DNA of 64,000 nucleotides from Rhizobium sp. N324. GTDB lineage: Bacteria > Pseudomonadota > Alphaproteobacteria > Rhizobiales > Rhizobiaceae. Of this stretch, positions 16,494-26,426 are shown in pieces; within the stretch, counting starts at the first letter, position 1, and each line of letters starts with the position of its first letter. Made by a program: the position numbers and the translations under genes. Under the pieces are notes generated by a model that was given only the letters and a program-made list of their open reading frames with translations, did not search any database and had not been told where the DNA came from. Location: positions 3,289,001 through 3,353,000 of the forward strand of contig NZ_CP013630.1 in assembly GCF_001664485.1 (NCBI RefSeq). Direction: 5' to 3'.

Positions 16494-17426
16494 ATGAAGG
16501 TTTTCGCAGGCAATTCGAACCGGCAACTCGCCGAAGCGATCTGCACCTATCTCAACGTTCCCTTGGGGAGAGCCAGTGTTCGAAGGTTTGCCGATCAGGA
16601 AATCTTCGTGGAAATCCAGGAAAATGTGCGCGGCGAGGATGTTTTCCTCGTGCAGCCCACCGCCTTCCCTGCCAACGACCACCTGATGGAACTGCTGATC
16701 ATGATCGACGCGATGCGTCGTTCCTCAGCCCGCCGCATCACCGCGGTGCTTCCCTATTTCGGCTATGCGCGCCAGGACCGGCGCGCCTCAGGCCGCACAC
16801 CGATCTCCGCCAAGCTGGTCGCGAACCTCATCACCGAAGCCGGCGCCGACCGGGTGATGACGCTCGATCTCCATGCCGGGCAGATCCAGGGCTTCTTCGA
16901 TATACCCACGGACAATCTCTTCGCCCTGCCTGTGCTGACCCGCGACATCAAGAGCCATTACGACCTCAGCAACGTCGTGGTCGTTTCGCCTGATGTCGGC
17001 GGCGTGGTTCGCGCCCGCGCCCTTGCCAAGCGGCTGGACTGTCTTCTGGCCATCGTCGACAAGCGTCGCGATCGGCCGGGTGAATCCGAAGTGATGAACA
17101 TCATCGGCGATATCGCCGGCAAGGACTGCCTGCTGATCGACGACATCGTCGATTCCGGCGGCACGCTCTGCAACGCGGCCGACGCGATGCTCGCCAAGGG
17201 CGCAGCCAGCGTCACCGCCTATATCACCCACGGCGTCCTCTCCGGCGGCGCGGTCACCCGCGTCACCTCCTCGAAGCTGCGCGAACTCGTCATCACGGAT
17301 TCGATCCAGCCGACGACGGCCGTGCTCTCGGCGCACAATATCCGCATCGTGACGACGGCGCCGCTGATCGGCGAAGCCATCAGCCGAACAGCCCAGGAAG
17401 AGTCCGTCTCCAGCCTCTTCGATTGA
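16494..17426 (+). CDS. prs: ribose-phosphate pyrophosphokinase
   Basis: A 310-residue enzyme that makes PRPP from ribose 5-phosphate and ATP, feeding purine, pyrimidine, histidine, tryptophan and NAD synthesis. Key segments are [33 protein letters not shown] (ATP loop), [14 protein letters not shown] and the PRPP site [14 protein letters not shown]. The length is standard. A strong terminator follows directly after the stop. Confidence 0.97.
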   Translation: MKVFAGNSNRQLAEAICTYLNVPLGRASVRRFADQEIFVEIQENVRGEDVFLVQPTAFPANDHLMELLIMIDAMRRSSARRITAVLPYFGYARQDRRASGRTPISAKLVANLITEAGADRVMTLDLHAGQIQGFFDIPTDNLFALPVLTRDIKSHYDLSNVVVVSPDVGGVVRARALAKRLDCLLAIVDKRRDRPGESEVMNIIGDIAGKDCLLIDDIVDSGGTLCNAADAMLAKGAASVTAYITHGVLSGGAVTRVTSSKLRELVITDSIQPTTAVLSAHNIRIVTTAPLIGEAISRTAQEESVSSLFD

Positions 17427-17453
17427 AAGAGCCGGCATTCGACCGGCTCTTTC
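17425..17453 (+). terminator. terminator of prs
   Basis: An eleven-base perfect stem gaaagagccgg/ccggctctttc with a seven-base loop starts at the prs stop codon, followed by aatttct. Confidence 0.8.
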
Positions 17454-17564
17454 AATTTCTGCATGGACCTGGCTATCACCGGGCATGCTCATCGAGCAGT
17501 GTGAATTAACCAGAATAAACCGCCGATCCAATCATTCCGCGAAGCTTGTCATGTAAGGCGCAAA

Positions 17565-17595
17565 AAGCCGGCACAAGGCCGGCTTCTTTTGTTTC
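17565..17595. terminator. bidirectional terminator between prs and the DUF2125 gene
   Basis: A stem aagccggc/gccggctt with a five-base loop is flanked by an A-run on the left and cttttgtttctt on the right, so it can stop transcripts from both sides. It lies 19 bases before the 3' end of the minus-strand DUF2125 gene. Confidence 0.75.
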
Positions 17596-17613
17596 TTATC
17601 TGATTGATAACGC

Positions 17614-19161
17614 TCAAGGCTGCTGCGGCGGCGCAGGTGCCGCATCCTGGCCCTGGTCCGGTTCCTGCTCCTGGTCTGTCTCAAGCCCCGGATCTTGATC
17701 CGGAGCGTCCGGCCCCTTGACCACCTGTCCGTTAACGGCAACCGCGCCGTCGCGGCTGATGCTGATGTCCCAGCGCGAGCGTCCGTCCGCATCGGTCTTG
17801 GCGAAGCCCTTCACCATCATGATGCCGAAGGAGACCTGGTTGAGATCGGGATCGGTCTTGGCAAGCTCCTGAACCGCGGCGATCGTCTTGTCGAGATCGC
17901 GGGCAAGGATCGTCGCCTCCATCGAATAGTCCTTCTCGGTGTCGACCCGTCCTTCGATCTTGCCCGTCACGTCGATGTCGTAGACCTCAGACTTGGCACT
18001 GATCTTGGGAAACTCGACGGCGAGGCGACCGTCACGGAAGAGCTTTTTCGCCATCTCGTCGCCGCTCTGCTCCGGCTCCTTAGTAGCGTTGAAATCCATC
18101 GTCATCAAAGCCTCGCCGAAGGTGGCGAAATCCAGATTCGGCATGGCGAGTTGCATCTCGAAGCTGGTCGGCAGGAACGGCGAATAGTTTGCGGGCATCA
18201 GCGGGCTGTCGAAGCTGATGTCCTGCGCATTCATGCCGAAGCCGAAACGCATGGCGTCGCTCGGCCCGTCCACAGCCAGGTTGTAACCAAACGCCTTGAC
18301 GCCACCATTGCCCATCTGGCTGCTGACGGTCAGATTATTGAGCCCGATCGTCTCGCTGAACGAGGCAAGAAGCGGGAAGGCCTCTTTGAGCATTCCCTTG
18401 ATCTTGTCGCTGTTTTCGGGGCTCAACTCCTTCTCGTCGAGATGATCGAGGACGAAAAGCACGATCTCGCGGATCTGCTTGGCCGGCAGGCCGTTCACCT
18501 TGGCGTCGAAATCGATCGAGTCGGCGCGGATTTCAATGGGCGGCATTTGCAGGCCGGAAACCTGCTCGACGAAGGTCGACATCGAGCCGCTGCCCGCAAA
18601 ATCGATACGCCCGTTGCCGCCGGCGCTGTCGGTCGAACTCAGCTTCTGGTCCATCCCGGCGATGCTGGCATGGACTTCCTCGGTGTCGGACTTGCTGCTG
18701 ACTTTGATGTCCTTGGCGGTGAAGGTACCCGAGCGAAGATAGCTGATCGCCGGGTCGAACAGACCAGTGTAACCAAGCGAAGCGATGGAATAAGCGAAAT
18801 CCGTCGGCTTCTCGTCGGGGCCTTTGAAATGGCCCGAGACGTTGAGCTTGTTGTCACCCTCGATATTCCAGAGCCCGCTGTCGAGGGGCGTGGCGAACGT
18901 CGAGAACGGTGTCAGCCCGTTGATCGCGAATTTCGCCGGATCGACCTTGGCAAGCAGCTTCGCCAGATCGTAGATGATCTCGTAGCGCGTACCGGCCGGA
19001 TTGACGCTGATGAAGCCGCTCTTTGCCATGTCCTCGGGCAGCAGCTTCGTCAGAGTGTCCTTGACCGCATTGGCGCCGTCCTGGTTGATCTCGACGCTTT
19101 GGGCCGTGGTGGCAAGGCAAAGTGCCAGCAAGCTCGTTGCCGTGACAAGTTTAAGACGCAT
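17614..19161 (-). CDS. DUF2125 family periplasmic protein
   Basis: A 515-residue exported protein. A signal peptide (MRLKLVTATSLLALCLATTA) precedes mature protein starting near QSVEINQDG. The body is a long beta-rich region of DUF2125 type, found in alphaproteobacteria. The last 35 residues are a low-complexity tail of Asp, Gln, Glu and Pro. The family has no established function; secretion and repeated amphipathic strands suggest an envelope role. The start is set at the signal peptide and not the upstream MPQSKKR. It stands alone, with a terminator behind and a 342-base gap ahead. Confidence 0.82.
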   Translation of the reverse strand: MRLKLVTATSLLALCLATTAQSVEINQDGANAVKDTLTKLLPEDMAKSGFISVNPAGTRYEIIYDLAKLLAKVDPAKFAINGLTPFSTFATPLDSGLWNIEGDNKLNVSGHFKGPDEKPTDFAYSIASLGYTGLFDPAISYLRSGTFTAKDIKVSSKSDTEEVHASIAGMDQKLSSTDSAGGNGRIDFAGSGSMSTFVEQVSGLQMPPIEIRADSIDFDAKVNGLPAKQIREIVLFVLDHLDEKELSPENSDKIKGMLKEAFPLLASFSETIGLNNLTVSSQMGNGGVKAFGYNLAVDGPSDAMRFGFGMNAQDISFDSPLMPANYSPFLPTSFEMQLAMPNLDFATFGEALMTMDFNATKEPEQSGDEMAKKLFRDGRLAVEFPKISAKSEVYDIDVTGKIEGRVDTEKDYSMEATILARDLDKTIAAVQELAKTDPDLNQVSFGIMMVKGFAKTDADGRSRWDISISRDGAVAVNGQVVKGPDAPDQDPGLETDQEQEPDQGQDAAPAPPQQP

Positions 19162-19503
19162 AGTCCGATTTCTCCTCAGCCGCTTTTTTGATTGCGGCAT
19201 CCAAAGAGGGGAAGCGCGCCGATGTCAACCTCACCTACATCGGCACCGCTGATTTTGCCGCTTTACGGGAATGCGGATTTCGCAGCAGGCGCAAACATCG
19301 CGTCCGCGGACGAGGCATTCGGCTCGCCGAAACAGCCTGAATCCGCAACTTGCGTTTCCGATCGACTTATAGTATAGGCCACCGGTCCGCGTAGACACCC
19401 TTGGAGGCAACGCGGATGAGGTTGGGTTATACCCGCCTCCGGTTCGACGGAACAGGCTTTTGACCGCCGACGAACTCTCCAAATAACCTCGAAAGGAATA
19501 GCC
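19162..19503. promoter_or_regulatory. divergent upstream region of DUF2125 gene and rplY
   Basis: There is no coding sequence. A possible plus-strand promoter has TTGCGT at 19350-19355 and TATAGG at 19373-19378, 17 bases apart, giving an rplY leader of about 120 bases. L25 genes often have long leaders, but I see no clear ribosomal protein binding mimic here. Confidence 0.35.
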
Positions 19504-20109
19504 ATGAGCCAGGAAACTTACGAGCTCAAGGCCGAGGCGCGCGAACGGGTTGGTAAGGGGTCCGCCCGTGAACTTCGCCGCAACGGTTTGATACCCGCTG
19601 TCATCTATGGTGACAAGCAGGCCCCCATTTCCATCGCTCTCAACACCAATGAGGTGACGAAGCGCATTCATGCAGGTGGTTTCATGACCACCGTGGCGAC
19701 GATCGAAGTCGACGGCAAGAAGTACAAGGTTCTGCCGAAGGACTACCAGCTCGATCCGGTCCGCGACTTCACGATGCATGTCGATTTCCTGCGCGTCTCC
19801 GGCAACACCCAGGTGACCGTCGAAATCCCGGTTCACTTCATCAACGAAGAGAAGTCCCAGGGCCTCAAGGTGGGCGGCGTTCTGAACATCGTCCGCCATG
19901 AAGTCGAAGTTCACTGCCCGGCCGATGCGATCCCGGAATTCTTCAACGTTGACCTCAGCGGCAAGAAGATCGGCGACAGCATCCATATTTCGGAAGTCAC
20001 ACTTCCGAAGGGCGTCACGACGGTCATCGACCGCGACTTCACCATCGCGACCATCATCGCTCCGGCTGCCGGCATCGAGAGTGCTGCGGAAGGCGAAGCC
20101 GAAGCCTGA
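19504..20109 (+). CDS. rplY: 50S ribosomal protein L25 (CTC/TL5 type)
   Basis: A 201-residue protein with an N-terminal L25 domain that binds 5S rRNA ([20 protein letters not shown]) and the C-terminal TL5-like beta domain of general stress protein CTC ([13 protein letters not shown] segment, then [10 protein letters not shown]). The E. coli protein is only the first half; this longer form is normal in alphaproteobacteria. An aaagga site precedes the ATG. In many rhizobia rplY is followed by pth; here pth lies 3.3 kb further on, after the GGDEF-EAL and solute-binding genes. Confidence 0.95.
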   Translation: MSQETYELKAEARERVGKGSARELRRNGLIPAVIYGDKQAPISIALNTNEVTKRIHAGGFMTTVATIEVDGKKYKVLPKDYQLDPVRDFTMHVDFLRVSGNTQVTVEIPVHFINEEKSQGLKVGGVLNIVRHEVEVHCPADAIPEFFNVDLSGKKIGDSIHISEVTLPKGVTTVIDRDFTIATIIAPAAGIESAAEGEAEA

Positions 20110-20135
20110 TCGCTTCGACCAATTTGTAAAGCATA

Positions 20136-20168
20136 CGGCCCGCTTCCCCCAAGTGGAGGCGGGCTTTT
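20136..20168 (+). terminator. terminator of rplY
   Basis: The arms gcccgcttcc and ggaggcgggc form an imperfect stem followed by tttt, 26 bases after the rplY stop. Confidence 0.65.
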
Positions 20169-20296
20169 CATTGCCCGGCAAGCCCCTGTTTCAGCAACAT
20201 TTAACGTATTCGTGAAAGCATGCTTCGTCAGCTGCGAAGAAGCCCGCCTTAGCGCGCGACAGCAGATAGGGTCGGCCTGGGGGAGAAGACGGAACC

Positions 20297-22648
20297 ATGA
20301 ACAATTCCGTTGAGAACAGATTTTTTGGAATTGTTTGCGGAGCGCTGCTCGTTTTTGTCGCCCCCCTCTTTGTTCTCTTCCTTTTTCTCTCCTCGGAACG
20401 GGCCGACAAAGAAATACGCGATCATATTTCCGTTCTTCTTGTCGCCAATGCCCAGGCGCTGGCAAAGCCGCTCTGGGATCTCGATGAGGAGAGCGTCACC
20501 CAGATCAGCGCGACGGTCGTTTCCCAGGGCGCCATCGTCAAGGTGGAAGTGCGTGACCAGTCGGGCCAGCTCGACATCAGTCAGTCCACCATCCCGCGCT
20601 CCTTTGACGGCAAGCTCGTGCAGGTGTCGCGCGCCATCATCTACAACACCGTCGATGGCCCGAAGAACCTTGGCAGCATCAGCGTCTATTATCCCGCACT
20701 CGGTCTGTTTTCCGGTCTCAAGCAGGAAGAGGTCGTCTTCATCTCGATCTTCCTCTTCGCGGTCCTGGCCGTTTTCGGCACGGCGCTGATCGGCAACCGC
20801 TTCTTCGTCATCCAGCCGCTGATGCGGCTGACGGCCGCGATCGAGGCCACCCGTCAGCTCGGCTCCCGCCATCATGTCGACTGGCAGTCGAACGATGAGA
20901 TGGGACGGCTTGCCCGCAGCTTCAACGAGATGCAGACCAAGCTTGAAAGCGAGGAAAAGGAGCTGAAGTTCGCGCACCGCCGCGCCACCGACATCTATAA
21001 TCTGACGCCCGCCATGCTCTTCTCTCTCGACGAGGAAGACCGCATCACTGCCGTCAGCGATTACTGGCTGCTTGCCACCGGTTATAACCGCGCCGCCGTC
21101 ATCGGCCGCAACTTCGCCGATCTCGTCACCTCGGCCACCCGCGACAAGTTCGTCAAGCGCCGCCAGGCCGAAAGCGGCATGACCGTTACCGTCAAATTCG
21201 TCTGCCTCGACGGCCGCATCATGGACGTTCTCATCATGGAATCGGAAGCGGAAGCCGGCGTTCACGACCGCCTCTCGCTCTCGGTCATGACCGATGTAAC
21301 CGAACTCAAGGCCTCCGAGGACCGCAACCACCGCCAGGCGATTACCGATCATTTGACCGGGCTGCTCAACCGCCAGGGCTTCGAAGCCGTGCTCGACAGC
21401 AAGATCGCCGCTGCCGACGCCGCCGGCCAGGAACTCGCCTGCCTCTTCGTCGATCTCGATCGCTTCAAGTGGATCAATGACAACATGGGTCATGCCGCCG
21501 GCGACATGGCGCTGATCGAACTCGTCGAGCGCCTGAAGACCTATCTCGCTCCCTCCGACGATGCGGCCCGTCTCGGCGGTGACGAATTTGCCATCCTGCT
21601 GCCGGCCAAGGATGCCGAAAAACGCGCCAGGATAATGTGCGAGCAGATCGCCTCGATCTTCGAAACGCCGTTCGCCCCCGACATGCATCTGAGCGCCTCC
21701 GTCGGCATCGCCATCTATCCGCACCATGCCGCAACCGCGGCCGAACTGCTGCAGAAATCCGACCTGGCGATGTACGCCAAGAAACGCGACGGCAAGAATG
21801 GCGCCCAGCTCTTCGACAACGCCATGCTCGACCGCGCCCGCAGCCGCGCCGAGATCGAAGCCAATATCGAAGCCGCTCTCGTCGACAACTGGTTCGAGGC
21901 CTTCCTGCAGCCGATCGTCAATCTGAACGGTCGCGGGATCGCCGGTTTCGAAGCGCTGATGCGCCTCAACCATCCGCAGAAGGGCTTGATGCCGCCGGCC
22001 GAGATCATCAGCGTCGCCGAAGAGACGGCAAAGATCGTCCGCGTCGGCAATGTCATCATGGAAAAGGCGATCGCCAACCTCGCGAAGATTTCCCGCATAT
22101 CAGGCATGCAGGATACCTATCTCGCCATCAACTTCTCGCCGCTGCAGTTCGAGCCTGCGCTGCCCGCCCGGCTTGCCGCCATCGTCGGCCGCCACGGCAT
22201 CCGCCCGGAGCGCATCGTCGTCGAGATCACCGAAGCCGTGCTGATGCACGACAACCCGCAGATCCGCATGATCGTCACCGAGCTTCGCCGTTTCGGTTGC
22301 CGTATCGCGCTCGACGATTTCGGCACCGGCTATTCGTCGTTGAGCTACCTCAACCGCTTCCCTGTCGACATCATTAAGATCGACCAGTCCTTCACCCGCG
22401 CGATCAACGACGGCGACGACGACGTGCGCCAGAAGAGCCGCATGCTGATCGAAGGCATTACCACGCTCTCTCACAAGATGAACTGCACCGTCATTGCCGA
22501 GGGCATCGAGACCGAAGATGAATGCCGCACGCTCCACCAGATGGGGCTGGATTACGGCCAGGGCTACCTCTTCCACCGTCCGCAGCACGCCGCCGTGCTG
22601 ATCGAGGAACTGATGGTCTCGCAATCGGCCGTCGCGCGCGCCTCATAA
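20297..22648 (+). CDS. membrane GGDEF-EAL cyclic-di-GMP enzyme with HAMP and PAS domains
   Basis: A 783-residue protein. Membrane segments at about 10-32 and 152-172 enclose a periplasmic sensor of 120 residues. A HAMP linker, a PAS-like domain (from NLTPAMLFSLDEED, near 235-350), GGDEF (motif at 427-431) and EAL (motif at 552-554) follow. Both catalytic motifs are canonical, so it could make and degrade cyclic di-GMP. The EAL domain keeps DDFGTGYSSLSYL and the ETEDE end. The next gene starts ten bases later and encodes a periplasmic binding protein, which could present a ligand to the sensor. Confidence 0.93.
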   Translation: MNNSVENRFFGIVCGALLVFVAPLFVLFLFLSSERADKEIRDHISVLLVANAQALAKPLWDLDEESVTQISATVVSQGAIVKVEVRDQSGQLDISQSTIPRSFDGKLVQVSRAIIYNTVDGPKNLGSISVYYPALGLFSGLKQEEVVFISIFLFAVLAVFGTALIGNRFFVIQPLMRLTAAIEATRQLGSRHHVDWQSNDEMGRLARSFNEMQTKLESEEKELKFAHRRATDIYNLTPAMLFSLDEEDRITAVSDYWLLATGYNRAAVIGRNFADLVTSATRDKFVKRRQAESGMTVTVKFVCLDGRIMDVLIMESEAEAGVHDRLSLSVMTDVTELKASEDRNHRQAITDHLTGLLNRQGFEAVLDSKIAAADAAGQELACLFVDLDRFKWINDNMGHAAGDMALIELVERLKTYLAPSDDAARLGGDEFAILLPAKDAEKRARIMCEQIASIFETPFAPDMHLSASVGIAIYPHHAATAAELLQKSDLAMYAKKRDGKNGAQLFDNAMLDRARSRAEIEANIEAALVDNWFEAFLQPIVNLNGRGIAGFEALMRLNHPQKGLMPPAEIISVAEETAKIVRVGNVIMEKAIANLAKISRISGMQDTYLAINFSPLQFEPALPARLAAIVGRHGIRPERIVVEITEAVLMHDNPQIRMIVTELRRFGCRIALDDFGTGYSSLSYLNRFPVDIIKIDQSFTRAINDGDDDVRQKSRMLIEGITTLSHKMNCTVIAEGIETEDECRTLHQMGLDYGQGYLFHRPQHAAVLIEELMVSQSAVARAS

Positions 22649-22658
22649 AGGAGATGAA

Positions 22659-23375
22659 ATGATGAAAAAGCTCCTGCTTCTCGCATGCCTGGCGCTGCCC
22701 TGCGCCGCCCATGCGCAAACGGTAACCTTCACCACCGAGGATTATGCCCCCTTCAACTATCGCGACGGCAAAGAGATCAAGGGCGCAACCGTCGAGCAGG
22801 TCGAAAAAGTGATGGCGGCGATCGGCGTCGACTACACGATCGAGATCATGCCCTGGGCGCGCGCCTTCGGCCTTGCTCGCACGGTGCCGATGACCTGCGT
22901 CTTCGCGACCGCCCACAATGGCGCACGCGACCCGTTGTTCAAATGGGTCGAGCCGCTGCTCATCGATCGCAACATCCTGATCACCCGCAAAGGCTCCGGC
23001 GTCACCGCCGGCAACCTCGACGAGGCGAAGAAATATACGATCGGCACGCAGCGCGAGGATTATACCGAGACGATCCTGAAGGAGAAGGGCTTCACCAAGC
23101 TCGATATCGCCAGCGACTTCAACGCGACGCTGCGCAAGCTGCTCGGCGGCCGCATCGACATGATGCCGATTTCCGAACTTTATTTCGACAAGCTGAAGGC
23201 CGACCAGCCGGTGGAAATGGTGACCGTGCTCTCCGCTCAGCCGATGAGCATCGCCTGCGAGAAGAGCTTTCCCGACGATCTGCTTGCCAGGATGCAGACG
23301 GCCCTCGATAAACTGATCGCCGATGGCGTCCAGAAGCAGATCTTCCTGAAATACGGCATGAACCTTTCGGAATGA
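22659..23375 (+). CDS. periplasmic solute-binding protein, family 3
   Basis: A 238-residue exported protein with a cleavable signal peptide ending CAAHA-QT. The SBP_bac_3 fold shows in FTTEDYAPFNYRDGKEIKGA and the hinge region IGTQREDYTETIL. These proteins bind amino acids or similar small molecules. No permease or ATPase gene is adjacent, and the gene follows a cyclic-di-GMP enzyme by ten bases with an aaggag ribosome site, so a sensory rather than transport role is likely. That role is inference from gene order. Confidence 0.88.
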   Translation: MMKKLLLLACLALPCAAHAQTVTFTTEDYAPFNYRDGKEIKGATVEQVEKVMAAIGVDYTIEIMPWARAFGLARTVPMTCVFATAHNGARDPLFKWVEPLLIDRNILITRKGSGVTAGNLDEAKKYTIGTQREDYTETILKEKGFTKLDIASDFNATLRKLLGGRIDMMPISELYFDKLKADQPVEMVTVLSAQPMSIACEKSFPDDLLARMQTALDKLIADGVQKQIFLKYGMNLSE

Positions 23376-23464
23376 CGCTGCCGGCGGGCTTGCCCTTTCC
23401 GCTTGACTTTGCTCTCGTTTCCGGGTGGTGAACGTGGAAAAAGCTTAAGCGAGGACGACAGGCC

Positions 23465-24196
23465 ATGCTGATCATCGCGGGTCTCGGCAATCCCGGCAGC
23501 AAATACGCCGGCAACCGCCACAATATCGGCTTCATGGCCGTCGACGCCATTCATCGGCGCCACAGCTTCTCCCCCTGGTCGAAGAAATTCAGGTCCGAGA
23601 TCGCCGAGGGCGACCTCGGCGGCGAGAAGGTGCTGCTGATCAAGCCGCAGACCTTCATGAACCTCTCCGGCGAGGCTGTCGGCGAGGCGATGCGCTTTTA
23701 CAAGCTCCAGCCCGCCGATCTTGTCGCGATCTACGACGAGCTCGACCTTCCCCCGGGCAAGGCGCGGCTGAAGACCGGCGGCGGCCATGGCGGCCACAAC
23801 GGCATCCGGTCGCTGGACGCCCATTGCGGCAAGGAATACCGGCGGCTGCGTCTCGGCATCGGCCATCCCGGCGTCAAGGAAATGGTGCAGAACCATGTAC
23901 TTGGCGATTTTGCCAAGGCCGACAGGGCCTGGCTTGAGCCGCTTCTCGACACGCTTGCCGATAATACCGACATGCTGGTGCGAAACGAGGATTCGCAACT
24001 GATGAACAAGATCGCGCTGGCGCTCGGCGGCAAGGCCGAGGAGGAGAAGCCGCGAAAGGACAGCAAGACTGCCGAAAAGAAGCCGGCCGGCCAGTCCCAT
24101 ATCCATCAGGCCCGCAATCACAATCAGCCGAAGGTGCTGGCGACCGGCCCCATGGCCGAGATGCTGAAGAAGATGTTCGGCAACAAGGGGGAGTGA
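23465..24196 (+). CDS. pth: peptidyl-tRNA hydrolase
   Basis: A 243-residue enzyme that releases peptides from peptidyl-tRNA dropped by ribosomes. Catalytic and binding motifs are [18 protein letters not shown] (His at about 20), [13 protein letters not shown] and [12 protein letters not shown]. The catalytic core ends near residue 190; the remaining 50 residues are a charged, lysine-rich tail ending in [14 protein letters not shown], typical of rhizobial Pth. The stop overlaps the region of the next gene's start. Confidence 0.96.
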   Translation: MLIIAGLGNPGSKYAGNRHNIGFMAVDAIHRRHSFSPWSKKFRSEIAEGDLGGEKVLLIKPQTFMNLSGEAVGEAMRFYKLQPADLVAIYDELDLPPGKARLKTGGGHGGHNGIRSLDAHCGKEYRRLRLGIGHPGVKEMVQNHVLGDFAKADRAWLEPLLDTLADNTDMLVRNEDSQLMNKIALALGGKAEEEKPRKDSKTAEKKPAGQSHIHQARNHNQPKVLATGPMAEMLKKMFGNKGE

Positions 24197-24201
24197 GGCC
24201 G

Positions 24202-24654
24202 GTGCCGAACCTGGATTTCGCCATCCGTCCCGCTGCCGCCGGCGATCTCCCGGGACTGACCATCCTCTATCGGCATTTGAACCCTAACGATCCGGCTCTC
24301 GACAAGGCCGTGGCCGAAGAGCGCTTCTCGGCCATCCTCGCCCAGCCCGGCATGACTGTTTTCATCGGCTTTGCCGACGATCTCGCCGCCGCCACCGTCA
24401 CGCTGATCGTCGTGCCGAACATGACGCGGAACGGCGCTTCGTATGCGCTCATCGAAAACGTCGTCACCCATTCCGATCACCGTCAGCGCGGTTATGCCGG
24501 CGCCGTCATCGGCCATGCGGTCACCGAGGCCTGGAAAGCCGGCTGCTACAAGGTGATGCTGCTGACCGGCTCGACGAACCCGGCGACGCATCGCTTTTAC
24601 GAGAATTGCGGCTTCGTGCGGGATAAGACCGGCTATCAGATCCGCCGGCCTTGA
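24202..24654 (+). CDS. GNAT family N-acetyltransferase
   Basis: A 150-residue acetyltransferase with the acetyl-CoA loop HRQRGYAGAVIGHAV and the C-terminal FYENCGFVRDKTGYQ. An earlier GTG at 24193 overlaps the pth stop, but the GTG at 24202 is nine bases after the aaggggga site and is preferred. The acceptor substrate is unknown. Its position after pth suggests co-transcription. Confidence 0.88.
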   Translation: MPNLDFAIRPAAAGDLPGLTILYRHLNPNDPALDKAVAEERFSAILAQPGMTVFIGFADDLAAATVTLIVVPNMTRNGASYALIENVVTHSDHRQRGYAGAVIGHAVTEAWKAGCYKVMLLTGSTNPATHRFYENCGFVRDKTGYQIRRP

Positions 24655-24661
24655 AGACGCG

Positions 24662-24973
24662 CTATTCCTCCGGCTCCGTCGTGAACATCAGCGGAAAGCC
24701 CATCTCCTTGGCAAGGTCGACGCCCTCCTTGGCTTTGGTCTCGGCGATATCCCTGGCGCAGACCACCACCACGCAGGAGCCGAGCTTATGCGCCGTCATC
24801 ATCACCCGGTAGCCGGTTTCCTCGCTCATGCGGAAGACGGACTTGAGGATCACGATGACGAATTCGCGCGGGGTATAATCGTCATTGACGAGGATGACCT
24901 TATAGAGCTTCGGCTTGTCCAGCTTCGGCTTCACCTTGGTCTTCGGTTTCAGGGCAACGTCATTGTCACTCAT
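24662..24973 (-). CDS. clpS: ATP-dependent Clp protease adaptor, ClpS2 type
   Basis: A 103-residue adaptor that delivers proteins with destabilising N-terminal residues to ClpAP. The N-terminal 25 residues are a lysine/proline-rich extension, then the core with NDDYTPREFV, the ClpA-contact helix, MMTAHKLGS and the end LMFTTEPEE. This end and the extension match the second ClpS paralogue of Rhizobiaceae (ClpS2), not the clpA-linked one, and no clpA is adjacent. It converges with the GNAT gene, seven bases apart. Confidence 0.92.
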   Translation of the reverse strand: MSDNDVALKPKTKVKPKLDKPKLYKVILVNDDYTPREFVIVILKSVFRMSEETGYRVMMTAHKLGSCVVVVCARDIAETKAKEGVDLAKEMGFPLMFTTEPEE

Positions 24974-25304
24974 CGGAAAATCCACCCGTTGATGACATGG
25001 GGTGAGCAATCTTCAAAACAGCCAATCAGTCGATGACGAATTTTCAGTAGTCAGCCGTGGCGGCTCCAAGCGTCAAACGAGCAGAACCGCTCGCCGGCTG
25101 CGACATCGATGCGGTCAATTGCATCTGAGCGAGGGCACATTCCGGTGAAATCCGCAATGCGTCGAAATCTCCGTCGCTTTTAACAATAGGTCAGCACGGA
25201 TTGGTCGGCAAGTGAACGACGCTAAAACCTCTCTAAGACTTGACCATATTGCTCCTTTATCCCATAGGCACCAGCAAGGAATTCAAGAACAGCAGGTTTT
25301 AGCC
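24974..25304. promoter_or_regulatory. divergent upstream region of clpS and ychF
   Basis: No gene is seen. A plus-strand CTTGAC at 25239-25244, the alphaproteobacterial -35 consensus, is followed 18 bases later by cataGG (25263-25268), a mediocre -10. This would give ychF a leader of about 30 bases. On the minus strand I see no clear promoter for clpS. Confidence 0.4.
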
Positions 25305-26408
25305 ATGGGCTTCAAATGCGGCATCGTCGGTCTGCCGAACGTCGGCAAATCGACCCTCTTCAACGCGCTCACCAAAACGGCGGCCGCACAGGCGGCGAAT
25401 TATCCCTTCTGCACCATCGAGCCGAACACCGGCGAAGTCGCCGTGCCCGATCCGCGCATGCGCAAGCTTGCCGACATCGCCAAGTCGAAGGAACTGATCC
25501 CGACCCGCATCTCCTTCGTCGACATCGCCGGCCTGGTGCGCGGCGCCTCGAAGGGTGAAGGCCTCGGCAACCAGTTCCTCGCCAATATCCGCGAAGTCGA
25601 CGCCATCGTGCATGTGCTGCGCTGCTTCGAAGACAGCGACATCACCCATGTCGAAGGCCGCATCAACCCGGTCGCCGATGCCGAGACCATCGAAACCGAG
25701 CTTATGCTCGCCGACCTCGAAAGCCTGGAGCGCCGCACCGAGCAGACGCGAAAGCGCGCCACCAGCAAGGACAAGGAATCGGTGGCAATGCTGCCGATCA
25801 TGGAAGCCTCGCTGAAGCTGCTCAACGAAGGCAAGCCGGTGCGCACGCTGCTGTCGACGCTCGATGCCGAGGAAATCGCAATCCTCAAGGGCCTCAACCT
25901 TTTGACTTCGCATCCGGTGCTCTACGTCTGCAACGTCGCCGAGGCCGAGGCCTCCACAGGCAATGAATTCACCGAGGCCGTCGCCGCCATGGCTCGGGAA
26001 CAGGGTGCCGAAACCGTCGTTATCTCGGCGGCGATCGAGGCCGAAGTCGCCCAGCTTCCCGAGGATGAGGCCAAGGAATTCCTCTCCGCCCTCGACCTCG
26101 ACGAGGCTGGCCTCGACCGGCTGATCCGCGCTGGTTACAAGCTTCTCCACCTCATCACCTATTTCACCGTCGGTCCGAAGGAAACGCGCGCCTGGACGAT
26201 CGAGCGCGGCACCAAGGCGCCGCAGGCCGCCGGCGTCATCCATTCGGATTTCGAGCGCGGTTTCATCCGCGCCAACACCATCGCCTATGACGATTACATC
26301 AAATACAGCGGCGAAGTCGGCGCCAAAGATGCCGGCAAGGCGCGCGACGAAGGCAAGGAATATGTCGTCCAGGACGGCGACGTCATCCACTTCCGTTTCA
26401 ATACCTGA
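25305..26408 (+). CDS. ychF: redox-regulated ATPase YchF (Obg family)
   Basis: A 367-residue P-loop protein, the normal size for YchF/OLA1. Motifs: GLPNVGKSTLFN (G1), NYPFCTIEPN (switch I), DIAGLVRGASKGEG (G3), and NVAEAE in place of the usual NKxD, which explains the ATP preference of this family. The C-terminal TGS domain includes FTVGPKETRAW and the end GDVIHFRFN. YchF binds ribosomes and is linked to oxidative stress response. The start at MGFKCGIVG is preferred to an upstream in-frame ATG. Confidence 0.96.
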   Translation: MGFKCGIVGLPNVGKSTLFNALTKTAAAQAANYPFCTIEPNTGEVAVPDPRMRKLADIAKSKELIPTRISFVDIAGLVRGASKGEGLGNQFLANIREVDAIVHVLRCFEDSDITHVEGRINPVADAETIETELMLADLESLERRTEQTRKRATSKDKESVAMLPIMEASLKLLNEGKPVRTLLSTLDAEEIAILKGLNLLTSHPVLYVCNVAEAEASTGNEFTEAVAAMAREQGAETVVISAAIEAEVAQLPEDEAKEFLSALDLDEAGLDRLIRAGYKLLHLITYFTVGPKETRAWTIERGTKAPQAAGVIHSDFERGFIRANTIAYDDYIKYSGEVGAKDAGKARDEGKEYVVQDGDVIHFRFNT

Positions 26409-26426
26409 CCGAGCTAGGCTGGCGCC

